A stretch of DNA of 64,000 nucleotides from Rhytidiadelphus loreus (GCA_947034895.1 OX344762.1:19820760-19884759), one strand, 5' to 3'; positions 35,764-47,420 are shown, counted from the first letter of the stretch. Notes: a model not told the origin generated them from the letters alone. Program-made: numbers and translations.

Positions 35764-38700
35764 TCAGTCATCAATATCCTCTGGTTTGCAATCCTTCAAC
35801 TTAGGTTCCAAATCTTCTCCATATTGGATGCAGTTGTCAATGCAGGACAGGAGGTATTGGATGCTGCAAAATTGTAAATGACAAGGTTCGATATAAGTAG
35901 CTTCGCAACAAAATAGTAGATCAACTAGATCTATCACTTCTTTCACATTACTCTACGTAAGCACTTGTACCAGAGGTTCTGTGCCTGAGTCTCCAGAAAG
36001 ACTCAGGATCAATTCAGTGTTAAAACATAACCACCCTGTACGCATAGAAACGAAACAAAATGAAAAATGTTCCAGTCTGCCCTTCCGAATCAAATCCAAT
36101 TCCAGGATTAAAAGGGGAAAAGTTAACCTGTCTTCCTTCCGTATGTCAAGGGGCACAAAATTGACCATGCTATAATCATCCACCTGCAAAAACCACAAGA
36201 TAATTAGTTGTTGACTCTGCAGCCGAAGTGCTGATCACAAGCAGCTTCGCCATTGACGACCATTAGAGGATTAAAATGTACACATGCAATCCCCATCCAC
36301 TGCATCGAAAATTTCAACACATTAAGATTCGAAGAAACGGAGGTTGATGCAAAACATCTGATAAGACATCAGTGAATGATTTATAGCCTCAAAGATGGAA
36401 TATCAGCACTCTGAAAATACCCCCAGGAGCTCTCACAAGCCATAAACCAAGACTCTGGAACAAGTGTTCACTTTCACTAACGAAAAACTCCAATAGAGGA
36501 CCCTAAAATTCCCTGGGCAAGGATGTAGGTAAAAAAACTGAAGACTAAATAATCTTAAAAGCAGACTTTCAGCATACAGCCTACCAAAAAGGGAAAAAGT
36601 AAACACGAAATATATGAACATACCAGTTCAGCAAGTGCATGGTTCAATTTCCGGAAGCGTGGCGCCATATGGGCATTTAAATCGTCAAAAAGAAGCCGAA
36701 CATCAGGAACCAAGAACCTGCCCATCCACATTGTGGTCAGTTCAAAGAACAAAAAGAGCACGCTAACATGTTTTTGCAACATGACAGGACTGGACTCATC
36801 CACGATGCAACTCAAATCAAAACTTACTATTCTATTGCTGAAGATCGGCATAAAGACTCAGAAAATAACTCAGCAAACAGCACCCGTTTGGGCAGTGCAC
36901 CAAATGCAATAGAAATGAAGCTAAAAGTCAAATTAAAGAAGAGACTACGTTCTCACCTATCGATGTCACACTTATTGGGTAAAAGATCGACCTTTGTCAA
37001 GACATTGATGTGCGGAAGTTCCAGTTGAATCATAGCTGAAAGTGAAGCCATACAGCCGCTAATATACTTTGTGACATCTGACACAAACTGTGACAATAAT
37101 AAGATACAGCATATTGGAAGACGAGCAGAAATACTTGTTGACTGCAGTCTAAATGACGGACGAAAGGAAACCTTACACAATGAAAGCTCATGTGACAAAC
37201 ACTGATATTCACTGTCTGCTGACCTGCGAGTCAGTCATGTAAACAGCGCAAACATTAAAGTCCCATCTCTTCAGCTGATCCACAAATGTACGAAGCACAG
37301 GTATATGTGAATAAAGCTCGATCTGACCTGCGCACACACAGATAGAATGAAGTCATCAGAAACTACTTTCTTTATTTCTCAATTATCCATCGTAGAGTTG
37401 ACGTTCCAACAATTTATGTTATCCGTATGCCCACCGTCTTTGCTCCTGTAAGTTCCAAAGAAGTGATTACATTGTATTCAGCGACATTTAAACAAACGAA
37501 TGAGTATGTCCTTGGGTGATAGAGCTGAACTCTCAGCTGTTCAAAGTATGTGTAACATAAATGCACGCAGCTGCATCGGCTCTTTGTTCGTAATAATCAA
37601 ATCGGATAAAATTGCTGCCGGGACTAAACGAACACTGTGGCTCTATCCACCTTGAGATATTTCCAAAGCGCCACTATGAGGTGCATTTGAAATATCCAAA
37701 GGCATCCTCTCCAAAATGGCATTCCGAAGATTGTTCCACTTCATTAATTCCCATTTACGTACAAAAAGGCCAAGAGAATAAGGCCTCAGCAATTCAAGCA
37801 TGGTCCGATTTCTATTGCAAAGAAGCAGATTCTTAGATTTCCTATTAGTAAAGCTCCCACGACTCAATGATTCCAAAGAAATGGTAAAAAAATTGAGATG
37901 GATTGTTGCCGCACTTAATTTGTCATGAGCTAAAATAGCTCAACGAGTCAACAAACTCGGCATATTCTCTCTGTATAGATTGACTTGACTCACTTTATGC
38001 ACACACGAGGAGCACACCAAGCAGGACCATCACGGAACATTCTAAAGACTTACAAAAAAGCTTGGTCTTGTAAACCCATCAGAAACAGTGCCCCTCCGGC
38101 CCAGTAACGACACCAGTAACGGTTTCTCAAACAAGGACATGACTATAATTCGGCGACAAAATAGGAAAGGAACAAACCAGGACAATCGAAGATCAGGTAG
38201 TCATCATCATTGTAGTCTTCCAACTGCTCTGACAGCCAGTCATCAAGATTATTCTCAAGATATCTACCACTTCGTCAAAGTGCAACCCATTGATAACTTC
38301 ACAAAGATTGATATGGAATGTATGTATAAGGAAAAAATGCAAGACAAGTTTTGCAGCAAAATCTTATATAAGGAAAAGGATACTCCATGCAGTACACAAG
38401 GCCACCGTTCGGCCCAAGTTTTAGATCCTCCATTACATCTTCTTAAGATATCAGCTCCCAGATGTCTGTATGCAGCAAGTGACCACACTCAGGCCGTGTT
38501 AATAAGTGCTTTGGCGGAAGGAATTTCCATTCCATTTCTAATTAAAAAGACCTGTGGACAACTGTAATTTGACTGCACTTGCATACATCCTCTAAAATGA
38601 GCGCTAAAATCTCTGGGTTCAGGCTAACAAAAGTACTCACCAATAGAGATGGGGTACTCAAAATGGTCGGCAGCAGGATCCAAGTTCACCAAATGGACAG

Positions 38701-38911
38701 TTCTACCGATACTCTGGCAGTGCTCGAAAACATTCTTACAGTAGGTCGACTGCAGCAAGCAATCACATCAGGTTTCCGGAAATCAACAAACTCAAAAACA
38801 TAACCATCACACTTCAACAGAAAACAAAATCTATCACATGGTGCCCTTCAAATATGAGAAGCATACCTTGCCACTGCCGGCGGGCCCGATGACGAGCTGA
38901 GCATAACGCAT
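35764..38911 (-). CDS. GPN3-type GPN-loop GTPase, intact except one in-frame TAA
   Basis: GPN3 family GTPases work with GPN1 in assembly and nuclear import of RNA polymerase II. Nine exons in phase: 38911-38867, 38749-38641, 38465-38384, 38263-38178, 37327-37224, 37087-36957, 36717-36624, 36183-36128 and 35863-35764. They give 268 codons before the stop, the family's usual size. Motifs: Walker A GPAGSGKST (9-17), GPN (69-71), DCPG (105-108), TKVD (173-176), and the SGCMASLSAMIQLELPH stretch typical of GPN3 rather than GPN1/2. Codon 59, at 38445-38443, is TAA where the family has Leu in ISLEDVME. Four codons before the preceding Ile-Ser, a Trp (TGG) stands where Arg of DIREL is expected. Everything else is undamaged, so this is either a very recent null allele, a sequence error or a non-functional copy. 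Assignment to GPN3 is firm; functionality is doubtful. Confidence 0.88.
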
Positions 38912-39540
38912 TTTTACAAAACCCTATACCGCGAGGAAGATTCCTCAGGCACAAAAGCCACAACGTCAAGTTCCAATCAGAGCATCAAATTCTGACATCC
39001 AACTGGGCTTCTTTGCATCGGGGAGAGAAGAGCAATTGACGTAAACCCCCGTCTGAAAATTTTGCGTTCATTTTGCGGGAGGATTATATTCTGTAAGGCC
39101 CCGCCCGCAACGCACCAATAGCAAGACTTCGTTACCGCACCAGTAACAAGAGTTTACAAACGTTAGCTATCAAACTTTCTTTGCGCCCACAAAGACCAAG
39201 AAAATTAGCCTACCCTACCCTCTTTTTTCCCTACCCTCTTCGATTCCGCTTCGGTGCCCCTTCACTTACTGCCGGATCTCTGCATTCTTGTATGTAATTA
39301 CTTGTACGCATTCTACTCTAATTCTATTCTTGCGTACAGATCGAAGTGCTTCCTTTTATATCTGTGAGTTTAGAGTTTCAATACTTGCACTGCCATGTCG
39401 TCATATTTGTTAAAATGGATTTTTTCAATCGGCCATCACGTGCTCAGTGATTTTTGTAGTAAGGCTCTTTAGAAACTTTAGATAGTTATTAACCATAAAA
39501 ATAATCACAAACTGAATAAATAATTAAATACGCAAGCATT
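38912..39540. promoter_or_regulatory. Upstream region of GPN3
   Basis: Non-coding, GC-richer near 39.0-39.25 kb, containing 'ctaccctaccctc' and 'ccctaccctcttcg' C-rich tracts. No coding frame on the other strand is supported. It presumably contains the GPN3 promoter; individual elements cannot be assigned with confidence. Confidence 0.4.
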
Positions 39541-40018
39541 GCATACGATATAGAGACGACATTGCAGGCAAAAGTTTTTAACGTACCCTGGACTTCAAGA
39601 TCTGCTCCTCTCAACTGCTGGTGCTGTGCTTGTGGAACGTCTCAAAACGACATGTTCTGGGGTGCAGGACGAAGTGTGAATGGAGAAAACAAGCAGGGAT
39701 TCGTACTCACGCAGTTGCGATCACAGTTTCAGGGGACTTTCTTGGACACTCCAGAGTATTAACCGAATCAGCAACTACTGTACCACAAATTCGAAGGTGT
39801 GCAGATCTTATAAGCATATTCTTTGGTCAGTCCCGCACCCTGCCCCACAGAAGTTTAAGCTTATGCTCTGCTCTGGTCTCTTCACAGGTGTAGAGTGATT
39901 AAGATATTTTGAAACTCATCATGCTCCTTAGCAGGAGATTGAATTCCAATATACATTTAATGAGTGCCAATCTATTCAACTCAGAGCGTTTCTTAATCAG
40001 AATTTTACACCAATACAA

Positions 40019-40335
40019 GCATTGCTTCAGTCTCAAATTGCCTCCATTAAACAACAAGGTTCGCATTGACCCTACAAGCGGGAGCAGAGATTCAGAAACC
40101 AAACTGTGTTCAAGGAAAGTAGGGTTCTGCACCACACTTCACTCAAGTGCTGCACTTCAATCTACTTCAGGGTGTAATACTTCATGACAAAACTTCAATC
40201 TCTACAGAACAGCCCCAAAATGACACCCCAAGTGTGTATCGAAGAGAAAAGAAAAGACATTTAGAACTGCATTGTTTCAATCTTAAATTGCCTCTACACA
40301 ACAAGCTTGGGTTGAAAAAGCGTTGAGATTCGGTA
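40019..40335. repeat. Direct repeat about 250 bp apart
   Basis: 'cattgcttcagtctcaaatt' followed by 'gcctcc' near 40019 and 'cattgtttcaatcttaaatt' followed by 'gcctct' near 40271 start two similar blocks of about 65 bp, each ending in 'gagattc'. The second abuts the NCS1-like exon. Confidence 0.6.
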
Positions 40336-40336
40336 C

Positions 40337-40438
40337 CTGGAGCAACCAGAAGACGACGAACCACCCCAACTCCAAGCCGTTGATCCCCAACCACGGCACC
40401 ACAGTCCCCACATAATCGTCTTGAGCTCCTTCGAGAGG
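40337..40438 (-). pseudogene. Exon-like piece resembling an NCS1 nucleobase transporter
   Basis: Thirty-four codons between an AG acceptor (40440-40439) and a GT donor (40336-40335). They encode VVPWLGINGLELGWFVVFWL, which resembles the PWLG...FIVFWLAQ membrane segment of plant NCS1 (PLUTO-like) nucleobase:cation symporters. I found no flanking exons of that family within 39.5-40.8 kb, so it is probably a gene fragment, unless its partners are too diverged for me to see. The similarity is from memory of one segment only. Confidence 0.35.
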
Positions 40439-40825
40439 CTGCAATAATTTACATTACTGCGACGAGAAATTACCTGTAGACGCATATGAGCCCCATTTCA
40501 ATATCAAAATCTGCAATTCTGCATTCGAAAGAGTTCAAAAGCGGCGAGAAGGCTATCAAAAAGACGAAATTAAAACCGAGGTTGCTAATTGCCATACCTG
40601 CATCAATCTCGCGGAGATTTGCAAGCGGCAAATGCTGATCGGAGCGCTACTACAGACCAAGAAAGAGCCTCAAAATCCCTGATGAACAAGAGGCCTGAAC
40701 CCTGTGAAGTGAAAAGATCGAAGCTGAACCCCGCTGGTCTCAGAAATTCAGCTGGATGTAAGTTTAGAGGAAATTTTAGCATCTATAGCTTATCATGCTC
40801 AGACCCAATACCATACCCTTATTAA

Positions 40826-41456
40826 AATACATGATCATTTTGTCACTCTTTATACATGAGGGAGTTGCAAGAATGATCCAAATTGTTAAAGCTCTATGTC
40901 ATTGGATTTGACTCAATATGAACATTAATTTTTGTCACTACCATATATCAACAAAAAATACTATATTGCAAGTTGTCTAAACCTTGAAGAATTAGTTAAA
41001 GAGATCTCTATTTCCTCAATACTAAATCTTATGCACATAATAGGCAACATGTACTAAATCCTAAAACAAATAGAATAATAAAAGTAGGAAATCCACAACC
41101 ACATTATGAGGTTCAAAGTATGTATAAGACCTTAAAGTATGTACACTCATAACCAACACTGCTTGAGATACTAACCCAAAGCAACATTCAAATTTAGACC
41201 CAAAAGCATCACTTTTTTTCTTCTAAATATTGATTACATAAGATATAAAAGTCTATGAGAACCCGGTGTTGGTTTTGGGTACACCTACAGATTGTATATT
41301 AAAAATTCACAACTTATTGGTGTCTATATAGTGCATGCTAAACTAGGTTGGAATGTTTTTTAATTGCCAATTAGATCCAATAAAAATTATTTATGCTTAA
41401 TGATAGTAACTATGCTTAGTTGTAAATAGTGACAATTATAAGAGCATGTATCTGAA
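40826..41456. other. AT-rich DNA, nothing recognised
   Basis: No open frames of note, repeats or element ends. Confidence 0.4.
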
Positions 41457-42180
41457 CCCTTGAAGGACCAAGGCCATTTTTCTATCAATAAACATTCAAA
41501 ACTGCCATTTTTATTGTATTCATCCAAGAAAAAAAAATTGAGAATCTAACCACAGGATCTTGTACTTTACTTGTCTGAGATCATGTGGTAAACATTTCAT
41601 GAAGTTTGACTATACAAATTGGAAGATATTAGCATTCAAAGTTCACTTGGAAAAATAAGTATTTTTATTGTTGTCGTACAATTTCAAATGACTTTGATCA
41701 CCATTTGTAGAAGAAATTTGCACTATAGACTTTGAATTAATAAATTTTAGTGTTGAAGAATTGAGTAGAAAGCTTAAGAATTTTTTTTCAAAAAAACACA
41801 CACTTGATTATCATTCTTTAAAAAATTATAGAATAGAAGTAGGTCCAAGACTGAAAGAAAAAATAAATTTTTAATAGCTCCAAGATGGCATTGAAACTCA
41901 ATTATAATTCCAACGGTGAGATTGTTCTAGCAAGAAAACTAAACCTTGTCAAACAATTTTTTTTGAGAAATTGTGAAAATTGCATTAAAAAATGAATCCC
42001 GTAAGTTATTTTTTCAAAAAAATGCTTAGATTGCCTAAAAAACAAGATTGTCTATAACTTTCACATCATTAATCCAAATGGAATGAATCAAAGATTCTCA
42101 TGTAGACAAAAAAAAGATCTCTAAAAAAAATTTGTTTTAAAATTATTTTAGGTTTTTGTGGATTTATTTTTTTGCCCAAT
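41457..42180 (+). mobile_element. Dispersed TIR element, copy D (right end lost)
   Basis: Starts 'cccttgaaggaccaaggcc' with 'aaaactgccatttttattg' inside, and shares 'gagattgttctagcaag' with copy C. The expected right terminus is missing; the match fades near 42180, where a different repeat begins. Confidence 0.55.
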
Positions 42181-42479
42181 GACGTTGGGGGTGCTATTAT
42201 GTGAGCCTTGGAGCGAGAGCCCAAGAGCCGTGAGCTTGTGAGCCTCCGATTTTAGAATTTTTGGAGGGGGATTTTTTGGATTAGGACCTATTACTGTGGA
42301 TTAGAATGAGGGTGTTTTGGATGCTGGTCTTGAAAAAAATTATGGAAATCGAAGATTCTTGATAACAAAATATAACAAGGAATATCATATGTATCAAGAG
42401 ATTTTTTGAAAGGTCAGGGGTTAGGAACCCTCAAAAAAATTCAAAATTTTAAAAAACAAAAAGATTCTATTATTTTTAT

Positions 42480-42784
42480 TAATATTGATATTATTATTTT
42501 ACAACTCCATTACCCCCTAGAAACCCCTCTTGATATCTAGTGGTCCCTTGGATTTGAAGCTCTCAAAATTTTTATTTTTATTTTTTCAATTTTTTTTCCA
42601 TGATTGTCACATCAAACCCTCTCAATACCAAAAGGTCCCTTGGGGAATGGGGATTTCAGAGTGTGAACTCAAAAAAATTAAAAAATTAAAAAATAACTTT
42701 TTTTCAATTGTTTTTTCAAAAATATTTTTAGTTTTTTTCCTGACTTCATTACCTCTACAAACTTATCTTATCGAAGGAACTATT
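42480..42784. repeat. About 110 bp repeat array, left part
   Basis: Degenerate units of the type 'cttcattacc...aaaccctctt...aaaggtcccttgg...gactctcaaa' separated by A/T runs. The copia element is inserted inside a unit, and the array resumes to its right at 46.54 kb. Confidence 0.55.
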
Positions 42785-42990
42785 TGTTGTGAAGGAAGCA
42801 GAGCATAGACATAGAAAATATATAATGCAATAAGAAGTTCTCAAAGTAATTAATCATTAGGGTTACATGATCATACATATATATATATAGGAGGTATCAC
42901 TAGTAGTGTCACTAGTAGTGAGATCTACTTTTATCTTATCCTAAGTCTCACTTAACCTAAGTTAACTGGGATCGTTATCTTATCTCAACA
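42785..42990 (-). repeat. 3' LTR of the copia element
   Basis: 206 bp, the downstream LTR for this leftward element. It contains 'cactagtagtg' twice in tandem and a (TA)n tract four bases longer than in the other LTR. Confidence 0.95.
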
Positions 42991-43081
42991 CTCCTCCTCG
43001 ATCCCGGGTTACCTCATTAAAAAACTTAACTGTGACAAAAACCTTTATAAGGAAAATTCATAGAAAGAAAAAGAGCATAAC

Positions 43082-44030
43082 CTAATGTATAACTAGATCT
43101 TGAAGAGATCTCATGCCAGCTTCTTGAACCAATCGTCTGTGAGTGTAAGTAGGGAGTGCCTTTGTAAGTATGTCAGCAATGTTGTTGGAGGATTGAACTT
43201 TCTTCACTTCAATTTCTCCTGATTCAATAAGGTCTTGGGTAAATCCAAAGATTTGTAGACTGATATGCTTCGTTCGATTAGCCTTGATGAATCCACCTGT
43301 AACTTGCGCCACACATGCTGCATTATCTTCAAAAATCGTTGTCGGTTGTGTACTGTGGCTAAGTTCACATTGATCTGAAATGATCTTGTCAATTGTCCGC
43401 AATCAAACTACTTCTCTTGTCGCTTCATGGAATGCAATTAACTCCGCATGGTTGGTTGATGTTGCAGTCACTGTCTGCTTCACAGACTTCCATAATATGG
43501 GTGCGTTGTTACGTAGGAAGTTATAACTTGTCTGGGACTTGCCCGTATTTTCTTCCGACTTGAAACCAGCATCTGCATATCCAACTAAATTTGATGGTCC
43601 AGTCTTTGTATAATGAAGTCCTAAGTCTTCTATTCCGCAAAGATACCTAAACAGATGCTTAACTCCATTCCAATGTCGCATTGTGGGCTTCTGACTATGC
43701 CGAGCTAACACGCTTGTTGCAAATGATATATCTGGCCGAGTATATGTAGATAAATATAACAAAGTTCCGATTGCTGTAAGGTACCGTTTGCTATCATATG
43801 CCTCCTCCTCCTCCTCGCAAGGTCGGTATGGGTCATCATTTGTCTTGCTTCGACCGATCATGGGAGTAGATAAAGGATTTGCTTGGTCCATTTTGAAATT
43901 CTTGAGCAACCGTTGAGTATACGCAGTTTGGTGAAGAAATATACTTCCATTGGGCAGATGTATAATCTCTAAACCAAGACAAAAAGAAGTGCAGCCAAGT
44001 AGTTTCATTTCAAAATGAGTTGTTAGTAAT
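43082..44030 (-). pseudogene. Copia RNase H and C-terminal RT remnant
   Basis: Resumes at a 'FEMKLLGCTSFCLGLEI' segment (the copia 'F-x-M-K-D-L-G...F-L-G-L-E-I' block), then RYLTAIGTLLYLSTYTRPDI, VGYADAGFKSEE and, after a stop near 43403, FEDNAACVAQ and KHISLQIFGF. The upstream RT part, including the YVDD active site, is absent: the integrase frame runs straight into this segment at about 44.02 kb. One in-frame stop separates it into 43403-44122 and 43082-43402. Confidence 0.85.
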
Positions 44031-44720
44031 GTTATCGTTTGGCGGCAAGTTGAGGGCATACTTGAGTAATGTAGCTGCATGTAGAACTGCATGTCCCCAC
44101 ATTGTAGGAGGTAACTTGGCATGGATTAATAAAGGCCGAGTGATGAGTTGAATCTTCTTGATATATGCCTCCGCCAATCCATTTTGTGAATGTTCATATG
44201 GTACAAAGTATGTAAGTGAAATCCCATTAGCAGTACAATAATCCTCAAAGGCATGAGAGTGAAGTTCTTGGGCATTTTCCATCCTCAAACTCTTCACAGG
44301 ATAGTCCGGATGATGAGTCCAAAACTTAATAATCATAGCCAAAAGCTTTGAAAACACCATGTTTCGGGTGCTAAGCAGGGACACCTCCGAGTGTTTGCCT
44401 GAAGCATCAACAAGTACAAGAAAATATCGAAATGGTCCAGAAGATGGAGTAATTGGTCCACATACATCACCTTGTAGATGCTGTAACATAGGAGGGAGTT
44501 CCGTTGGTAGCTTCCAATGTGAAGGGCGCTTAATAAGCTTTCCTTATGAACATGCCGCGCAGTTCCCAACCCTGTCAACATCACTGGTGCACAAATTGTG
44601 TCCTTCCAACAAAGGTAACATCCTCCTCAACATAGTGGTGCCTAGATGGCGCAACTGACTATGCCACAATCCAGTCTTAGCTGTAGAGGGGGTATCAAAG
44701 CAGAGTTGCTCTCACATACT
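44010..44720 (-). pseudogene. Copia integrase remnant
   Basis: Contains an LWHSQLRHLG...C-x2-C zinc-type region with a stop after CAACS, then GDVCGPI (first catalytic Asp region), LRMENAQEL where copia integrases have an Asp-Asn pair (Asp replaced by Glu), and EHSQNGLAEAYIK with the third acid. It is broken by at least one stop and a frame change relative to the protease frame, and it ends at the deletion junction near 44.02 kb. Confidence 0.85.
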
Positions 44721-44930
44721 AGTCCATCGACTCCTGCTTTCGCAATGGCAAGGGATTGTCGGCCTTGCCTGAGTTCCCGGTACTCTTCATCATCTCCTAC
44801 CGAAGTAGAGAAGTGGAAAGCTAACTCCTTAGGAGGGCTTATCAATAACTCGTATAGGCCAGTAACTCCTGCGTTAGCAGTGGCAAGGAGTTGCTAACCT
44901 TGCCTGAGTTCCAATACTTCTTTATGGTCA
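44690..44930. repeat. Internal tandem duplication in the copia element
   Basis: 'ctcctgctttcgcaatggca' followed by 'aggga' near 44729 and 'ctcctgcgttagcagtggca' followed by 'aggag' near 44867 begin two similar blocks, both running into 'ccttgcctgagttcc'. The unit is about 138 bp. It lies between the protease and integrase and helps explain the broken frame. Confidence 0.65.
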
Positions 44931-45334
44931 TCCAATGCAGTGGAGACATCCATCCTATTAGCCCATAAATCACGGTAGCTGATCAGGCTCTGGAGGGCAT
45001 TAGGGGCATACATTGCTTTTTCACACAGGAGGGGGGTCCCCCCAGGCAATACTATAGTTACCTGGCCCTCTCGGAACCGAAAGTTCCGACTTCCAGCAAT
45101 TGTGACAATATCACAAGTCTGCCAGGTTCTATCACGGCTAACAAACGTGAAATATTTCAGATCTCTAAGAATTGTATGCGTCGTAGCACTATCTATAAGA
45201 GCTACATCTGTAGGAGCTAACTCTTTGGAGATATGCACCATGTAATTTTCGATATTTACATTGGAAGAGGAAGGAGCGTCGAGCGAATGAGCCTCCCTCT
45301 TTTCATTTCTAAATTTCTCTAACTCTTTGTACAT
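44894..45334 (-). pseudogene. Copia protease remnant
   Basis: Contains ALIDSATTHTIL, the copia protease active-site region (usually D-S-G-A-T-x-H), followed by YFTFVSRDRTW. Its reading frame is cut from gag by a TGA at the zinc knuckle and ends in a stop at 44894. No signs of function. Confidence 0.8.
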
Positions 45335-45364
45335 ACTAACGTAGTACTCAGGAGTGCGGCAGTA

Positions 45365-46252
45365 TCAAGCGATATGCCCTTTACGGCCATACTTGTGACA
45401 AGTACGATCCTCACGTGAAAAAGATGACTTCCTATCGAAGGTTCTATTAGAAGATCTATCGTTCAATTGAGAAGAGCGATAATCACGATTAGAAAAACGA
45501 TCTGAAGATCCAGAGACTCTATCAGAGGAGGGTCTATAAGAGTTTGACTTATCTCTAGGGTGTTGCCGATTTGGTAACCGTTGTTGTTGTTTCCTTGTTC
45601 CTCGTGACTGCTGTCTCGAGATCTCAGAAGTGTGAGCCTCTCGAGCAGGTTTTGCTTCTGTGTTTTTAAGTAGAAGCTGGTGCTGTTTTTCAGCAAACAA
45701 GAGATAAGACATTAGTTCGGAATGTGTCGTAAACTTTATATTCCTATACTGCTGAGCTAGGAAGGCAGAAGCAGGAGGAAAAGTAGATAGGGTTTTATCT
45801 ATGAGCTCCCTATTTGTAATCCTATCTCCACAAAGACAAAGTTGAGCAGTAATACGATGCAATTCAGCATTGAAGGAAAGAAAATCAGGGAAATCAAGAA
45901 CACGAAGAGCAATCCAATCATTTCGAGCTTGGGGAAGAAAGATAGTGCGCTCATGATAAAACCGAGCGTGAAGTTGACGCCATAGCTCCGTCGGGTTGTT
46001 AACTTGGATGTATTGCTGTCGAAGAGAGGTGTGAAGGTGGCGGCGAAGAACAAGCAAAGCTTTCCACTTGAATGACATTGGAAAATCCTCCTCTGGTTCA
46101 TCATCGACCGCATTGTCCAACTCCTCCGAATAAAAGTACGCTTTCACATCTATACTCCACTCCATGTAATTGCTACCATCTACTTCAAGAGCATCAAACA
46201 AAAGTGGTTGTACCCGGGAGCTACTCTCCCGCAGTGACTTCTTATCTGCCAT
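45365..46252 (-). pseudogene. Copia gag remnant
   Basis: Open from ATG at 46252 for about 295 codons: YMEWSIDVKAYF and the UBN2-type middle region, then an Arg/Ser-rich stretch, then a zinc knuckle reading CHKYGRKGHIA followed by TGA and YC. Two knuckle positions are damaged: the second Cys is Tyr and the position before the last Cys is a stop (TGA, probably from CGA). The body of gag is otherwise undamaged. Confidence 0.85.
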
Positions 46253-46334
46253 AGCTATCGTAGCTAAAGACAATAGTGGAAAAGAAAATAGAAAAAGAGA
46301 ATAGCAAAACGAGAGACAAATCGTGCTGATAACG

Positions 46335-46536
46335 TGTTGCGAAGGAAGCAGAGCATAGACATAGAAAATATATAATGCAATAAGAAGTTCTCAAAGTAAT
46401 TAATCATTAGGGTTACATGATCATACATATATATAGGAGGTATCACTAGTAGTGTCACTAGTAGTGAGATCTACTTTTATCTTATCCTAAGTCTCACTTA
46501 ACCTAAGTTAACTGGGATTGTTATCTTATCTCAACA
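46335..46536 (-). repeat. 5' LTR of the copia element
   Basis: 202 bp, the upstream LTR for this leftward element, nearly identical to the LTR at 42785-42990. It should contain the promoter for the element. Confidence 0.95.
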
Positions 46537-46578
46537 CTATTGGAGGCTTTCAAATTTGACACTCTCAAAAAAGAATTT

Positions 46579-46580
46579 AA

Positions 46581-46641
<61 letters not shown>
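46579..46641. repeat. A run and (TA)n microsatellite
   Basis: About 20 A residues followed by about 21 TA dinucleotides, immediately right of the copia insertion. Confidence 0.95.
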
Positions 46642-46643
<2 letters not shown>

Positions 46644-47420
46644 ATTAATTTTTCTGCAACTTTGGCACCTCCATACCCCTTTCAGTATCGAGATATCCTT
46701 TGCATATGTTAGGATTTGAGACTCTCAAATTAAATAATAATTATTTTTTATTTTTTATTTTTTTTGCCTGTTGAAAGTTCCAAACTCCAAACTCCCAAAA
46801 GTTGCAAAAAAATTAAAAAATTAAATAAAAGGTGTTGATTTTTTTTTTTTTTGTAAAAGTCCCAAACTCCAAACTCCACAAGGCGTCTCTTTGTATTGAG
46901 AGGGTTTTTTTGAGGAGACAAAGTTGAATTTGAAAAATAAATTAAATTAAATTTAAAAAAAAATTTAAATTTAGGTTGGAAGTCCCAAACCTCAAACCTT
47001 ACTAGAAGTCTCTATACCAAGAGGGGTTTTGGGAGGTAACAAAATCGTGACAAATTTTTTTTTTTTAAAAACAAAAAATGCATTGTGGGTTGAAAGTTCC
47101 AAACCTCAAACTCTGTCAAGGGTCTCTCGGTACTGAGAAACTCCTTGCGGCTTTTGGGGATTGAGAATCTTAGGGGAAAATAATAAAAAAATTTTTTTTT
47201 TTAAATTATTGAAAATTATTGAATTTCTTTTGCGACTTCATCACCCCTCAAAAAACCCTCTCGGTACAGAAAGACCCTTAGCAAGGTTTGGAATTTGGAT
47301 TCTTTAACCAAGTTTTTATTTTTTTTCAATTTTTTATGGCGACTTTGCCACCTCAAAAAACCCTCTCAATAGAAAGAAACCCCTAGCTGGATTTGGGGGT
47401 TTGAGACTTTCAATTTAGGA
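46642..47420. repeat. About 110 bp repeat array, right part with inverted units
   Basis: Units at 46.65-46.74 and 47.23-47.42 kb run in the same direction as those left of the copia element ('cttcatcacccctcaaaaaaccctctcggtac' type pattern, broken here for length). Units at 46.77-47.17 kb run in the opposite direction ('agttccaaactccaaactcc' and 'ccaagaggggttttgggagg'). Confidence 0.55.

Larger units (their letters stand above)
42785..46536 (-). mobile_element. Ty1/copia LTR retrotransposon, 3.75 kb, internally deleted
   Basis: Complete insertion bounded by TG...CA LTRs, 42785-42990 and 46335-46536, with a 5 bp CTATT duplication (42780-42784 and 46537-46541). The LTRs differ by two substitutions and a 4 bp TA-repeat indel. 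The element reads leftward. Just inside the right LTR is a 'ttatcagcacg' primer-binding-type site, and next to the left LTR a 'gaggaggag' polypurine tract (minus strand). The order gag, protease, integrase, then RNase H is the copia order. The reverse transcriptase catalytic core is missing, and several stops and a frameshift break the rest. It cannot move alone. Confidence 0.95.
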
